From the NCBI GenBank assembly GCA_014237855.1, contig JABACD010000014.1:1-64000 (forward strand): DNA of 64,000 nucleotides. Reading direction: 5' to 3'. Source of the DNA: Planctomycetota bacterium. Its GTDB lineage: Bacteria > Planctomycetota > UBA1135 > GCA-002686595. The translations under genes were made by a program, and so were the position numbers. Below are positions 45,608 to 53,363 of the stretch, piece after piece. The notes below the pieces were generated by a model. The model was not told the DNA's origin. It did no database searches and worked only from the letters and a program-made list of their open reading frames with translations. The stretch's first letter is position 1; each line of letters starts with the position of its first letter.

Positions 45608-46144
45608 ATGGCCTGGATCGATACCAAAGGGCTCGAGGAAGCCGAGGGAGAGCTCAAGGAGCACTTCCGTCGTGTCACGGATCCCCAAACTGGGGAGCTG
45701 GACAACATCATGTCCATTCATTCAGCCCATCCACCTGGACTGGGTGCACACTTCGAGCTCTACAAGGCAGTCATGAGGGGCACACCGACTCTCCGCAAGC
45801 TGGAGCGCGAGATGATCGGTGTGGTGGTGAGTGTCGAGAATGGTTGCCACTACTGAATCAGCCACCATCGGCGCGGTCTGCGCCGGCTGCTCAAGGACGA
45901 TGGTCTGGCTGATGCCATCGAGACAGACTTCGAGTCTGCGGGCCTTGATGATCGTCGGTTGGTGATGCTGCGTTATGCCTTGAAGCTGACCAGGAGCCCC
46001 TCATCGATGGAGCGGGACGATGTCATGGGCTTGCGAGGGGCCGGCTTTGGGGATGAGGACATCCTGCACATCGCAGAGGTCACCGCCTACTTCGCCTACG
46101 TGAACAGGATTGCTGACGGGCTCGGGGTCGAGCTGGAGTTCTGA
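45608..46144 (+). CDS. AhpD-like / peroxidase-related selenoprotein (in-frame TGA read as selenocysteine)
   Basis: The 178-residue product is continuous in one frame across a TGA at 45854-45856. The N-terminal part (M-A-W-I-D-T..., then L-E-R-E-M-I-G-V-V-V-S) and the part after the TGA (I-S-H-H-R-R-G-L) both belong to the peroxidase-related branch of the carboxymuconolactone decarboxylase/AhpD superfamily. The active site of that branch is N-G-C-H-Y-C-x-x-H-H. Here it reads C-H-Y-TGA-I-S-H-H, so Sec83 replaces exactly the second redox Cys. A hairpin begins 3 bases downstream of the TGA (see separate entry). The rest (R-L-V-M-L-R-Y-A-L-K-L-T, A-E-V-T-A-Y-F-A-Y-V-N-R) completes the family fold. 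Expected role: peroxide reduction or thiol-disulfide exchange. Ignoring the TGA would leave two false ORFs. SelA-D must be encoded elsewhere. Linked to a GT-C and an FG-GAP gene. Confidence 0.9.
45857..45889 (+). promoter_or_regulatory. Bacterial SECIS element of the AhpD-like selenoprotein gene
   Basis: Immediately after the TGA lies a two-part hairpin. A lower stem CAGCC/GGCTG (45859-45863 with 45885-45889) and a perfect upper stem GGCGC/GCGCC (45870-45874 with 45880-45884) enclose the loop GGTCT at 45875-45879. A six-base bulge on the 5' side (45864-45869) separates the stems. The distance from TGA to loop is 18 bases. Bacterial SECIS elements place a short loop with G in its first positions 16-37 bases after the UGA. 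The loop and spacing equal those I recall for E. coli fdhF. The element lies within the coding sequence, as is normal for bacteria. Confidence 0.85.
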
Positions 46145-46169
46145 GCCATCTTCGAGGAAGATTGACCGC

Positions 46170-48383
46170 ATGGTTTTTCCGCAACGCCTGCTCTTGAGCG
46201 TGCCCCTCGCCGCGATGATGACTGCCTGCTCCTCCGAGGAGGAAACGTCAGCGGGTGCGACGATTGTTGAGGAGGTCACCACGACTGAACCACGGGGTGA
46301 CTCACCCCAACTGGACGACCTGCTGCTCCGCACCCGTCGCGAGAAACACGTGCAGGGCAAGCCCGAGTGGATGCTGACAGCGGATCTCGAGAGGGACGGA
46401 TCCCTGGAGGTCCTGGCCGCGACCCACACACCAGGGAGGATTTTGCTCTGGCGAGATCCGCATGCAGAGCCAGAGCGGATCGATGTGGGGGACTATCCGC
46501 TGCGTCCGGTGACGCTTGGAGATCAGGTCGCGGTGGCCAGTCGTGCCGATCTCTCGCTGGTGCTCTACGACCTGAGCTCGCCTGGAGAACCGGTCGAGGT
46601 CTATCGAGAGGAGCTCGCGGATGTACCCATGGTGATCACCGCGGGCGTGCTGGATGAATCCCGTGGGGAGGAGCTCTTCGTGGTGACCAAGAGGGGCTTG
46701 CTGCTGCGTGCAGGAAAGTCGGGGGTCACAGGGTCGCAGGAACTCGGGCACTCCTCGCCTCGCTGCGCCATCGTCCTCGAGCCAGAGGCAGGCCTCGTGG
46801 TGGGCTTTCAAGATAGCGAGACGCTGGAGATCTATCGGGCGGGCTCTGCAGGGGAGGACCTCGTTCACCAGGGCAGCTGGCCGCTTGACGGCACTCCCCG
46901 TGATCTCCTCGGCATGGACTTGGACGGGAGTGGTGATCGAGAGCTCCTCGTGGTCGAGGGCGAGTATGGTGGCTGGGTTCTTGGCGCGGGCACCCTGAAC
47001 CCCTTCGAGGGCGGAGCTGCTCCACGGAGCTTCAAGACGACTGCAATCCCGCTCCGGCTACTGCCGATGGAGCAAGCCTCCAGCCCGCGTTGGAGCGTGC
47101 TGGCTGCATCCAGCGTGGCCTGTGAAGTCTGGGATTGGGAGGGAGGCGATCCCAGGCGGCTGGTCTACAGCTACGCCGGTCAAACGCCGAGAGACATCGT
47201 GCTACGTGACATCGAGGGCGACGGTCGAGCAGATTTCTGGGTGGCAAACCGCGATGCCCACGTGATCAGCCTCCTACGCAATGATGATCGCGGGCCGATC
47301 CAGCCAGTCAAGGTCAGCGTGGGGACCTTTCCCAATGACCTTGCCACTACAGATCTCGACGGAGACGGGCTGGATGAGCTGTTCATTATCGATGCCAAGG
47401 ATCAGCGAATCACCGTCCTATCGCGGAAGCGCGATGAACAGATGTCCACCAGCCTGCGCCTGGCGACAGGGCCCTCGCCTCGGGCGGTGCTTGGTGCGGA
47501 CATCGACGCTGATGGGGCACAGGACCTGTTGTGGCTCGATCGCACGACGGAGAACACGCGCCTGAACGTGCGCCTGGGTGACGGGCTTGGTGGATTGGCC
47601 GCTCCCGAGGGGTCCGAACCCCTCCTTCTTGGTAAGGGGTCGCGAGACTTCGTCGTGGAGAACTTCAATGGAGCTGCATCCGCGATGGTGGTGGCGGCGG
47701 ACCAGGACAGCCGGCGCCTCCTGTGGACCCGAGCAGTAGGCGGGCCCGAGGGCCTCACGTTTACTCCCGTCGATGAGCTCGCTCTCCCAGGGCCACCTCG
47801 CTCGATTGCAACCATGTACCAGGGTGACATGGCCAGGGGAATTGCAGTGGCATTGCAGACTGCGCCCGATCGCTCTCAGGTGGTGATCTACACACCTCTG
47901 ACGGGGGCGGACGGTGAAGTCGAGTGGCGGCTGCTCGGTGAGATCGAGCTCGAGGGCGCAGCGATTGATCTGGCCGCCGGTGACCTTGATGGTGATGGCA
48001 TCGATGACCTGGCGTACCTGGGGTCGGATCGCGAGGGGTCGGTGGGGGGACGTGTTCAGCCTCTCCTGGTCAAGGGTGGAAAGCCCCGGGCTGTTGGCTT
48101 GTTTGCGACGGGACTGCGTCCTCAGCGGGTCTTGCTTGACGATCTCAGCGGAGACTCGAGAGCGGAGATCTTTGTCGCTAATCTCGATAGCCACAACGTG
48201 AACGCGTGGCTCACAGAGTCGTGGGGAGGTCAGCTGAGTTTCCGTCAGCTAGACGATGTGGGGGCCGGGGTCGGCTGTATCGCTCTCGGGGCGACGGATC
48301 TCGACGGGGACTCGGATCTCGACCTGGTCGTCGTGGACTCGGCAAACGACGGTGTGAGCTTGATCGTCAACGAGACTCGCTGA
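46170..48383 (+). CDS. FG-GAP/VCBS repeat lipoprotein
   Basis: A 737-residue lipoprotein (signal L-S-V-P-L-A-A-M-M-T-A-C near residue 18; ATG 46170 with a GAGGAAG Shine-Dalgarno-like site at 46154-46160). The mature protein is a chain of FG-GAP/VCBS blades with calcium loops such as D-L-D-G-S-G-D-R-E, D-I-E-G-D-G-R-A-D, D-L-D-G-D-G-L-D-E, D-L-D-G-D-G-I-D-D and D-L-D-G-D-S-D-L-D. This is consistent with one or two seven-bladed beta-propellers at the cell surface. No ASPIC/UnbV segment and no enzyme motif. Third gene of the run starting at 44023. Its 3' end overlaps the convergent gene by 17 bp. Confidence 0.86.
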   Translation: MVFPQRLLLSVPLAAMMTACSSEEETSAGATIVEEVTTTEPRGDSPQLDDLLLRTRREKHVQGKPEWMLTADLERDGSLEVLAATHTPGRILLWRDPHAEPERIDVGDYPLRPVTLGDQVAVASRADLSLVLYDLSSPGEPVEVYREELADVPMVITAGVLDESRGEELFVVTKRGLLLRAGKSGVTGSQELGHSSPRCAIVLEPEAGLVVGFQDSETLEIYRAGSAGEDLVHQGSWPLDGTPRDLLGMDLDGSGDRELLVVEGEYGGWVLGAGTLNPFEGGAAPRSFKTTAIPLRLLPMEQASSPRWSVLAASSVACEVWDWEGGDPRRLVYSYAGQTPRDIVLRDIEGDGRADFWVANRDAHVISLLRNDDRGPIQPVKVSVGTFPNDLATTDLDGDGLDELFIIDAKDQRITVLSRKRDEQMSTSLRLATGPSPRAVLGADIDADGAQDLLWLDRTTENTRLNVRLGDGLGGLAAPEGSEPLLLGKGSRDFVVENFNGAASAMVVAADQDSRRLLWTRAVGGPEGLTFTPVDELALPGPPRSIATMYQGDMARGIAVALQTAPDRSQVVIYTPLTGADGEVEWRLLGEIELEGAAIDLAAGDLDGDGIDDLAYLGSDREGSVGGRVQPLLVKGGKPRAVGLFATGLRPQRVLLDDLSGDSRAEIFVANLDSHNVNAWLTESWGGQLSFRQLDDVGAGVGCIALGATDLDGDSDLDLVVVDSANDGVSLIVNETR

Positions 48384-50160
48384 GTTTTTTCAGCATCGTC
48401 GTCAGTGCGGCACCAATACGTATTGAGCCGCCGGCGTGATTCGAACCCTCGACCTCGCGGACCGTGCTCAAGAACCCATACTCTCGCCAGTATGTGGTCA
48501 CGGAGCTCCGTAGGACAGCGGTGAAGAGAGCCCGTAGCTCTTCGTTCGAAGGCCCCAGGCCGGAGTCGTAGACGATGGCCAGGCCCTCGAGAAGGTTTGT
48601 GGGCGTGCCGGGCAGGTCGCCGACCTGTAGATCGACTGCGGGTTGGTAGCCGAAGTAGGTCACATCTCCCCAGGCGCCGTTGTTGTACTGCTGGCCGCGT
48701 AGGTGTGAGTGCACTGCGTCGTCGAGGCAAGCGGCCAGTTCCTCGCGAATATCCGGCCGCAGCTCACTGTACTCGATGAGGAGCTTCCAGCAGCGCACCT
48801 GATCAGCGGCCATGCTGCCGCCGTATCTCAGCGCCTGTGGCCAGATCACGCGGAAGCGATCCCAGCCGCCGTCGACCACCCGCCGGAACAGGGCCTCCTC
48901 CGGAAAGCAGCGTGCCATCGTGGCTGCCCGAGCACCGTAGTGCCCGTAGTCATCGTCGAAGCCCGGATCGATGCGATTCCAGGATCCGGGCCAGTAGTGC
49001 GTATAGAGCATCGTGGCCACGGCATCTCGAGCAGCCTCGACCAGCCGCTGGTCGCCGTTGAGCTGGGCCAGGCGCGTTAGTTGCGCTGGCATGTCAAAGC
49101 GGCGAATCGGTCGGGTTTCATTGCTCGAAGCGCCATCGCTGGGTCGGTAGAGAGAGGCGACATTTCCATCGGGGAGCACACCCGAGGCAAGTACTGACTC
49201 GGCCAGCTTCTCGGCAGCCGCCAGGGCTGCCTCTCGATAGCCTTCGGGCCCCTCTTCCGCCACGTCGATCAAGAAGCTCAGGTCGAGGTAGATCTGATGG
49301 AACCGATCATTCAGAGGGCGATCCTCGACTACATTCCACTTGCGTGGAATTCCCGTTTCAGGGTGCATCAGTAGCTCGAGGGAGTCTCGTGTGTAGGCCT
49401 CGACCGCTGCCACCCACCTGGGATCCGGCTCGGCCTGGATGGCGTCGTGCAGGATGTCGATCAATGGGTGAGAGCCGGCGGGATGGTTGGCGAGGATTTC
49501 GCCAGTGATCGCGTCGAAGAAGGTGCCAACGAGGCCGGTTGCGCGGGGACCAAGGTTATCGATGGCGCGTTCGAGCCAGGGATCAAGGCACAGGTGCAGT
49601 CTCTCGAGGATCTCCGCGCGTAGGGCCTCCTCATCTGGACACGGCAGGGGGACGAGCACCTCGAGATCAGTCCAGGCGGCGCTGCCGCCGTCCTGAGCGG
49701 AGAGTTCGAGCTCCAGCCGCGGCATGGGGGCAGCGCCCATGGCCTTGGTGATCTCCTCACCGCTCCACTCGAAGGTGCTGGCCGTGCCAGTCTGGCCAAC
49801 GTCGAGTGCAGCCGAGCGCCCGAGTCCATCGAGTAGCCTCACGACCCCCTCTCCTTGGACTCTTCCTCGGACGAGAATTCCCGTGGTGGTGGGGGCATAG
49901 GCGGGGACGGGTTGTTGCGCGATGGCCTCGCCGCTGGTGACGAGCCAGGTGTCGCCTTCCAGCTCCTGCAGGCGAGAGGTGCCTACCTCCTGAATCCACC
50001 AGGGGATTCCCCCCGCTACCACGGCTCTCTCCTGGGGGATCTCGAAGTTGCCATTACGAAGCATCGAGAACTGCAATGTGGGCTCGGCGTCCTGGCCATG
50101 CGGGCGGGGCACGAGAGCCAGTGCGAACAGGGATAGCAGGGAGGCGTTCATCAAGGGCAT
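48367..50160 (-). CDS. Secreted protein with probable alpha/alpha-barrel domain, function unknown
   Basis: A 597-residue protein with a signal peptide (M-P-L-M-N-A-S-L-L-S-L-F-A-L-A-L-V, cleavage near residue 23). Residues about 25-180 look beta-rich, like a carbohydrate-binding sandwich. About 190-590 are helical, with repeated aromatic motifs (R-F-H-Q-I-Y-L-D-L-S-F-L, T-H-Y-W-P-G-S-W-N-R-I-D, D-D-D-Y-G-H-Y-G-A-R, Y-N-N-G-A-W-G-D-V-T-Y). This is the pattern of six-hairpin (alpha/alpha)6 enzymes acting on polysaccharides. I cannot name a family. It ends G-S-N-H-A-G-G-S-I-R. ATG 50160 is preferred because it starts the signal peptide; the frame is open to 50394. Last gene of a minus-strand run from 53165. 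Confidence 0.7.
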   Translation of the reverse strand: MPLMNASLLSLFALALVPRPHGQDAEPTLQFSMLRNGNFEIPQERAVVAGGIPWWIQEVGTSRLQELEGDTWLVTSGEAIAQQPVPAYAPTTTGILVRGRVQGEGVVRLLDGLGRSAALDVGQTGTASTFEWSGEEITKAMGAAPMPRLELELSAQDGGSAAWTDLEVLVPLPCPDEEALRAEILERLHLCLDPWLERAIDNLGPRATGLVGTFFDAITGEILANHPAGSHPLIDILHDAIQAEPDPRWVAAVEAYTRDSLELLMHPETGIPRKWNVVEDRPLNDRFHQIYLDLSFLIDVAEEGPEGYREAALAAAEKLAESVLASGVLPDGNVASLYRPSDGASSNETRPIRRFDMPAQLTRLAQLNGDQRLVEAARDAVATMLYTHYWPGSWNRIDPGFDDDYGHYGARAATMARCFPEEALFRRVVDGGWDRFRVIWPQALRYGGSMAADQVRCWKLLIEYSELRPDIREELAACLDDAVHSHLRGQQYNNGAWGDVTYFGYQPAVDLQVGDLPGTPTNLLEGLAIVYDSGLGPSNEELRALFTAVLRSSVTTYWREYGFLSTVREVEGSNHAGGSIRIGAALTTMLKKLSESR

Positions 50161-50236
50161 CTTGCTCGAAGGCTCCCCGGCTGTCCACGGTGCGGATCGT
50201 CCTGGTAGAGCAGCGCCGGCGGGGCGCTCCTGGCTC

Positions 50237-51271
50237 TTACCTGGAGCCGAAGGGGCCTCCCTGGCCCAGGAGTCGCCTCGCGATCGCGTCGGCTGAAGCG
50301 TGCTGACCCAGGACGTTGGGGTGCTGGTGGGGGAGCTGTGTCTTCTTGCCTTCAGCCTGAAGCGCGGAGAAAACAGGAGAGAGATCCAGAACATCGAAGC
50401 CGTTCTTGCGGGCCTCGGCGGCCACCTGGGCGTGGAGGTCCTTCAGGTCGTACAGTTCGGGGTCCTTCCGCGGTGCACCTGCGGTGAAGATCACCACCAA
50501 GACCGGTAGTTCGTGCAGGGACGAGATCTCGGCGATCCTTGCAAACCCATCCTCCACTTGGGCCCAGTTGTCGCGACCAGGAGTGTGCCAGTAGCGCACG
50601 GGATTTCCGTCTGCGAGTCTATCGATGCGACGCTGGCGCAGCTTCTCGGTCACATATCTGGTCAGGTGAAAATAGCGCCACCATGCGGGTTCGGCGAAGT
50701 GATTGTAGAGCGGCTCCTTGGCATGCTCTGCGTCGGGATCGTTGAGGTTGTAACCGATGATGACGGCATCGGGCTCGAAGGCCAATGCCTTGCGTTCCAG
50801 CACGACGGCCTCCTCCTTCGTGCTGTATCCAGCGACTCCAAAGTTGAGCGTCTGATAGCGATTGGGCTGATCGCGATTGTTCAACATCCGCTCCAGGACT
50901 GCCGCATACGATTCGTCGTCCTGAACTCCGTATCCGAAGGTGGTCGAATCGCCAAGGACTGCCACACGACGGAATTTGCCCTTCTCGAAGGGGAAGTCCG
51001 GGCCACGCATCCCGTATTGATTGATGTGGATGGGAATCTCCTTCCCGCCCTGCCGGGGAGGGGTGTAGGAGCGCTCGGCGCCTGGGCGCAGTTCGTAGAG
51101 CAGGCCGGCGGTCTCCGACGCCTGATGAACCTGGTTGCCCCACTGCCCTAGCTTGGTCTCCCCAGGAGCGCCGGACTGCGGTCTCCACCTGGCCATGGCG
51201 AGCTCTGCGATCACGAGGCTGACCATCGTGGCTCCCAGTAAGAGCCCGAGCTTGATCAAGGTCTTCTTCAC
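50237..51271 (-). CDS. Membrane-anchored SGNH/GDSL-like hydrolase
   Basis: A 344-residue protein with a GTG start and one N-terminal helix (L-I-K-L-G-L-L-L-G-A-T-M-V-S-L-V-I-A), possibly an uncleaved anchor. Block I reads V-L-G-D-S-T-T-F-G-Y-G with the catalytic Ser. L-N-F-G-V-A-G-Y-S matches block II Gly, and I-I-G-Y-N-L-N-D block III Asn. H-Q-H-P-N-V-L-G-Q-H near residue 320 supplies the His of block V, although the usual D-x-x-H spacing is altered. The family includes O-acetylesterases and lipases, often acting on polysaccharide acetyl groups. Six bases downstream of the dehydrogenase gamma subunit gene. Confidence 0.82.
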   Translation of the reverse strand: MKKTLIKLGLLLGATMVSLVIAELAMARWRPQSGAPGETKLGQWGNQVHQASETAGLLYELRPGAERSYTPPRQGGKEIPIHINQYGMRGPDFPFEKGKFRRVAVLGDSTTFGYGVQDDESYAAVLERMLNNRDQPNRYQTLNFGVAGYSTKEEAVVLERKALAFEPDAVIIGYNLNDPDAEHAKEPLYNHFAEPAWWRYFHLTRYVTEKLRQRRIDRLADGNPVRYWHTPGRDNWAQVEDGFARIAEISSLHELPVLVVIFTAGAPRKDPELYDLKDLHAQVAAEARKNGFDVLDLSPVFSALQAEGKKTQLPHQHPNVLGQHASADAIARRLLGQGGPFGSR

Positions 51272-51277
51272 CGCTGA

Positions 51278-51745
51278 CTATTCTTCGTCGAGGACTGCAA
51301 AGGGGTTGGAGCAAATACGGGAGTAAGTGCTGTATGGACCGAAGTAGGAGATCTGTTCAGAGGTGTCGGCGTCCGTGTCGAAGAAGTCCGTCGAGAGAAG
51401 GAACTCTCCGACTACCGTGTCTTCGAATCGACGGAAGCTCCGCCTGGTGTTGGGGAGTGGAGAGATGATGTCCACCCGCTCGTAGATGGGACCGAGCATG
51501 CCCAGCATGGCCAACCTTCGGTGCTTCGAGTAGCGTTTCTGAAGGGAGCGTGCGAAGTTGCGCATATCCACCTCGGCCACGGGCAAGCCCTTGAGGTGGC
51601 GCCGCAAGACCGAGACGACCAGGTCCTCGGTATCCCCCTGGCGAACCTTGAGCCAGTACCACCCGCCACAGTAGGCTGCTGCCACCAGGGCTGCCCCGGT
51701 GGCGCCGTAGAACAGGAAGCGACGGCGGGTGAGCTTGGATTCCAT
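51278..51745 (-). CDS. GMC dehydrogenase small (gamma) subunit with Tat signal
   Basis: A 155-residue protein with a twin-arginine signal (L-T-R-R-R-F-L-F-Y-G-A-T-G-A-A-L-V-A-A-A). It lies 4 bp after the GMC flavoprotein gene. Size, Tat signal and position match the gluconate 2-dehydrogenase subunit 3 / glucose dehydrogenase gamma family. That subunit carries the cofactor-loaded catalytic subunit through the Tat pathway. Sequence similarity outside the signal is hard to judge by eye, so the family is assigned largely on context. Confidence 0.7.
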   Translation of the reverse strand: MESKLTRRRFLFYGATGAALVAAAYCGGWYWLKVRQGDTEDLVVSVLRRHLKGLPVAEVDMRNFARSLQKRYSKHRRLAMLGMLGPIYERVDIISPLPNTRRSFRRFEDTVVGEFLLSTDFFDTDADTSEQISYFGPYSTYSRICSNPFAVLDEE

Positions 51746-51749
51746 CGAT

Positions 51750-53165
51750 TCAGGCTAACAGGTGCTCCGCGGCGTGCAGGGTGAGCGCCGAGAGCGTCAG
51801 GGTTGGGTTGGCTGGAGCGCAGGTCGGGAAGCAGCCACTGCCGAGGACCAGGAGGTTGCGATACTCGTGGTGCAGCTGGTGGCGGTCGAGCACGCTCTCC
51901 TTGGGGTCATCTCCCATGACAGTGGTGCCTATGATGTGAGCCTCTGTCTGATTGAGTCCGCGGATTTCGATTGATTCCACCGGGAGCGGAGCGAGTAGCT
52001 CGGGCAGTTGCGCCTCGAGGGCGTCGAGCCCACGTTGGGTGTAGTCAGAGAAGCCCTCGTAGACCGTCTCGGCGACGGAGTCATCCTCCTTGTTCAGCTC
52101 GACCCGGTTTCGCTCCTGTGGCTCGTCCTCGTAGATGAACTTCATCCGAAGAACCTGGCGCCACCTGTTCTTATCACAGCGGAGAGTTGGGATGTTGAAG
52201 GTCTCGATCAGGCACCCTGCACGGTCTCTGCGGTGATCGCCATCGTAGAGCATGTAGCCATGCCCGGTGACGCTCGTGCTCCCCTGGAAATTGTCGAGGC
52301 CATCGAGGTAAACCGCCACGTTCCGGCCGACTTGCTCACAGAGTCGCTTCCCCAGCATGGGGTGGTCGAATCCAGATCGCAGCAAGATATGGGCGTTGAA
52401 GAGAGCATTGGCTCCAAGCACCACAAGCTCCCCACGAGCCTCGTGCAACTCTCCGTCACGTTCCCAGTGAACGGTGTCGACCAGGCCTGCGGCAGTGCCG
52501 ACCGCGGTGACCTGAGCGCCGTACTCGACAGTGATGCGCGGGTCGTGATACACGTGCGCAAGTTCGTTCTGGACAGTGAACTTGGCGTCTATGGGACAGA
52601 TCGAGCAGGTTCCGCTGGCGCAGCAGCGAGGGCGCCCGCTGGTGCCTCTGCGGGCTCGGCCTGTGGGTTGGCGGAAGAAGGCTTCCGGATAGGCTCTGGC
52701 GAGCAGCTCTTCGGGTGCGGTTGGAAGGTGGGGGGGCTGCGGATAGGGCCTCGTGCGTGGGAAGGGAGAGCGATCGTTGGGGCCTGAGATGGACATCAGC
52801 TCCTCAGCCCGATCATAGAATGGTGCCAGCTCCTCGTAGTCCAGGGGCCAGTCGCGGCCGACTCCGTAGAGGGTTCGGGTACGGAAGTCGCTGGGCAGCA
52901 TCCGTGGAGTGCATGCCCACCAGCGATTTGATCCGCCGCCAAAGCCGATGACATAGACCCACTCCTTGTTGTTGCGCGCCCGGTGGGCTTCTCCCTCAAA
53001 GCTGGAGTTGCGCAGGTTCTCGACCTGCCAGGAATGTCGATCCACCCGCCCCCGCTCGAGAACCAGAACCGAAGTAGACTCTGCTGCCGACTCGAGGTAG
53101 CGAGCCAGAAAGAAGCTGGAGGCGAAACCAGTTCCGACGAGGATCAGGTCGTACTGCTGCGGCAT
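51750..53165 (-). CDS. GMC-family FAD dehydrogenase catalytic (alpha) subunit with 3Fe-4S-type Cys motif
   Basis: A 471-residue flavoprotein. The FAD motif V-G-T-G-F-A-S-S-F near residue 10 and the C-terminal signature H-I-I-G-T-T-V-M-G, then N-P-T-L-T-L-S-A-L place it in the GMC C-terminal family (alpha subunits of gluconate, glucose and fructose dehydrogenases). It has no signal of its own, in line with Tat export by the small subunit. Cys181, Cys182 and Cys187 (C-C-x4-C), followed by C-P-I-D-A, match the 3Fe-4S site described for Burkholderia FAD-glucose dehydrogenase. The usual multihaem cytochrome beta subunit is not in the window. It oxidises a sugar or alcohol in the periplasm; substrate unknown. 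Confidence 0.87.
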   Translation of the reverse strand: MPQQYDLILVGTGFASSFFLARYLESAAESTSVLVLERGRVDRHSWQVENLRNSSFEGEAHRARNNKEWVYVIGFGGGSNRWWACTPRMLPSDFRTRTLYGVGRDWPLDYEELAPFYDRAEELMSISGPNDRSPFPRTRPYPQPPHLPTAPEELLARAYPEAFFRQPTGRARRGTSGRPRCCASGTCSICPIDAKFTVQNELAHVYHDPRITVEYGAQVTAVGTAAGLVDTVHWERDGELHEARGELVVLGANALFNAHILLRSGFDHPMLGKRLCEQVGRNVAVYLDGLDNFQGSTSVTGHGYMLYDGDHRRDRAGCLIETFNIPTLRCDKNRWRQVLRMKFIYEDEPQERNRVELNKEDDSVAETVYEGFSDYTQRGLDALEAQLPELLAPLPVESIEIRGLNQTEAHIIGTTVMGDDPKESVLDRHQLHHEYRNLLVLGSGCFPTCAPANPTLTLSALTLHAAEHLLA

Positions 53166-53363
53166 GCTGGTCGCGAGTCGATGGAAGAGGGCTGCATCGG
53201 CTCTGAGTCTACCAGGGGGGCTCGACAGGCCCTCCCTCGGCTGTGAATTCGCTGTTCAATCCTCGCATACCAGACTGTAGATCCGTATCGAATCCCCGAG
53301 TTGGCCGTTTCTCGAGGTATGGCAAGGGCTAGCATACTCGGCAGTCCCCCCTGCCCCTCACTC

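Noticed and set aside
45959-46144. Separate small ORF starting at a TTG after the TGA
   Set aside because: It is in the same frame as 45608-45856 and is simply the C-terminal part of the AhpD-like selenoprotein.
48410-48450. tRNA T-arm-like sequence on the minus strand (GGGTTCGAATC)
   Set aside because: The flanking five-base arms do not pair and there is no acceptor or anticodon arm; the bases encode G-S-N-H-A-G-G near the end of the secreted protein.
50205-50235. GC-rich inverted repeat downstream of the SGNH gene
   Set aside because: A 6-bp stem in very GC-rich sequence without a T-run; could arise by chance, and the two genes look co-transcribed.
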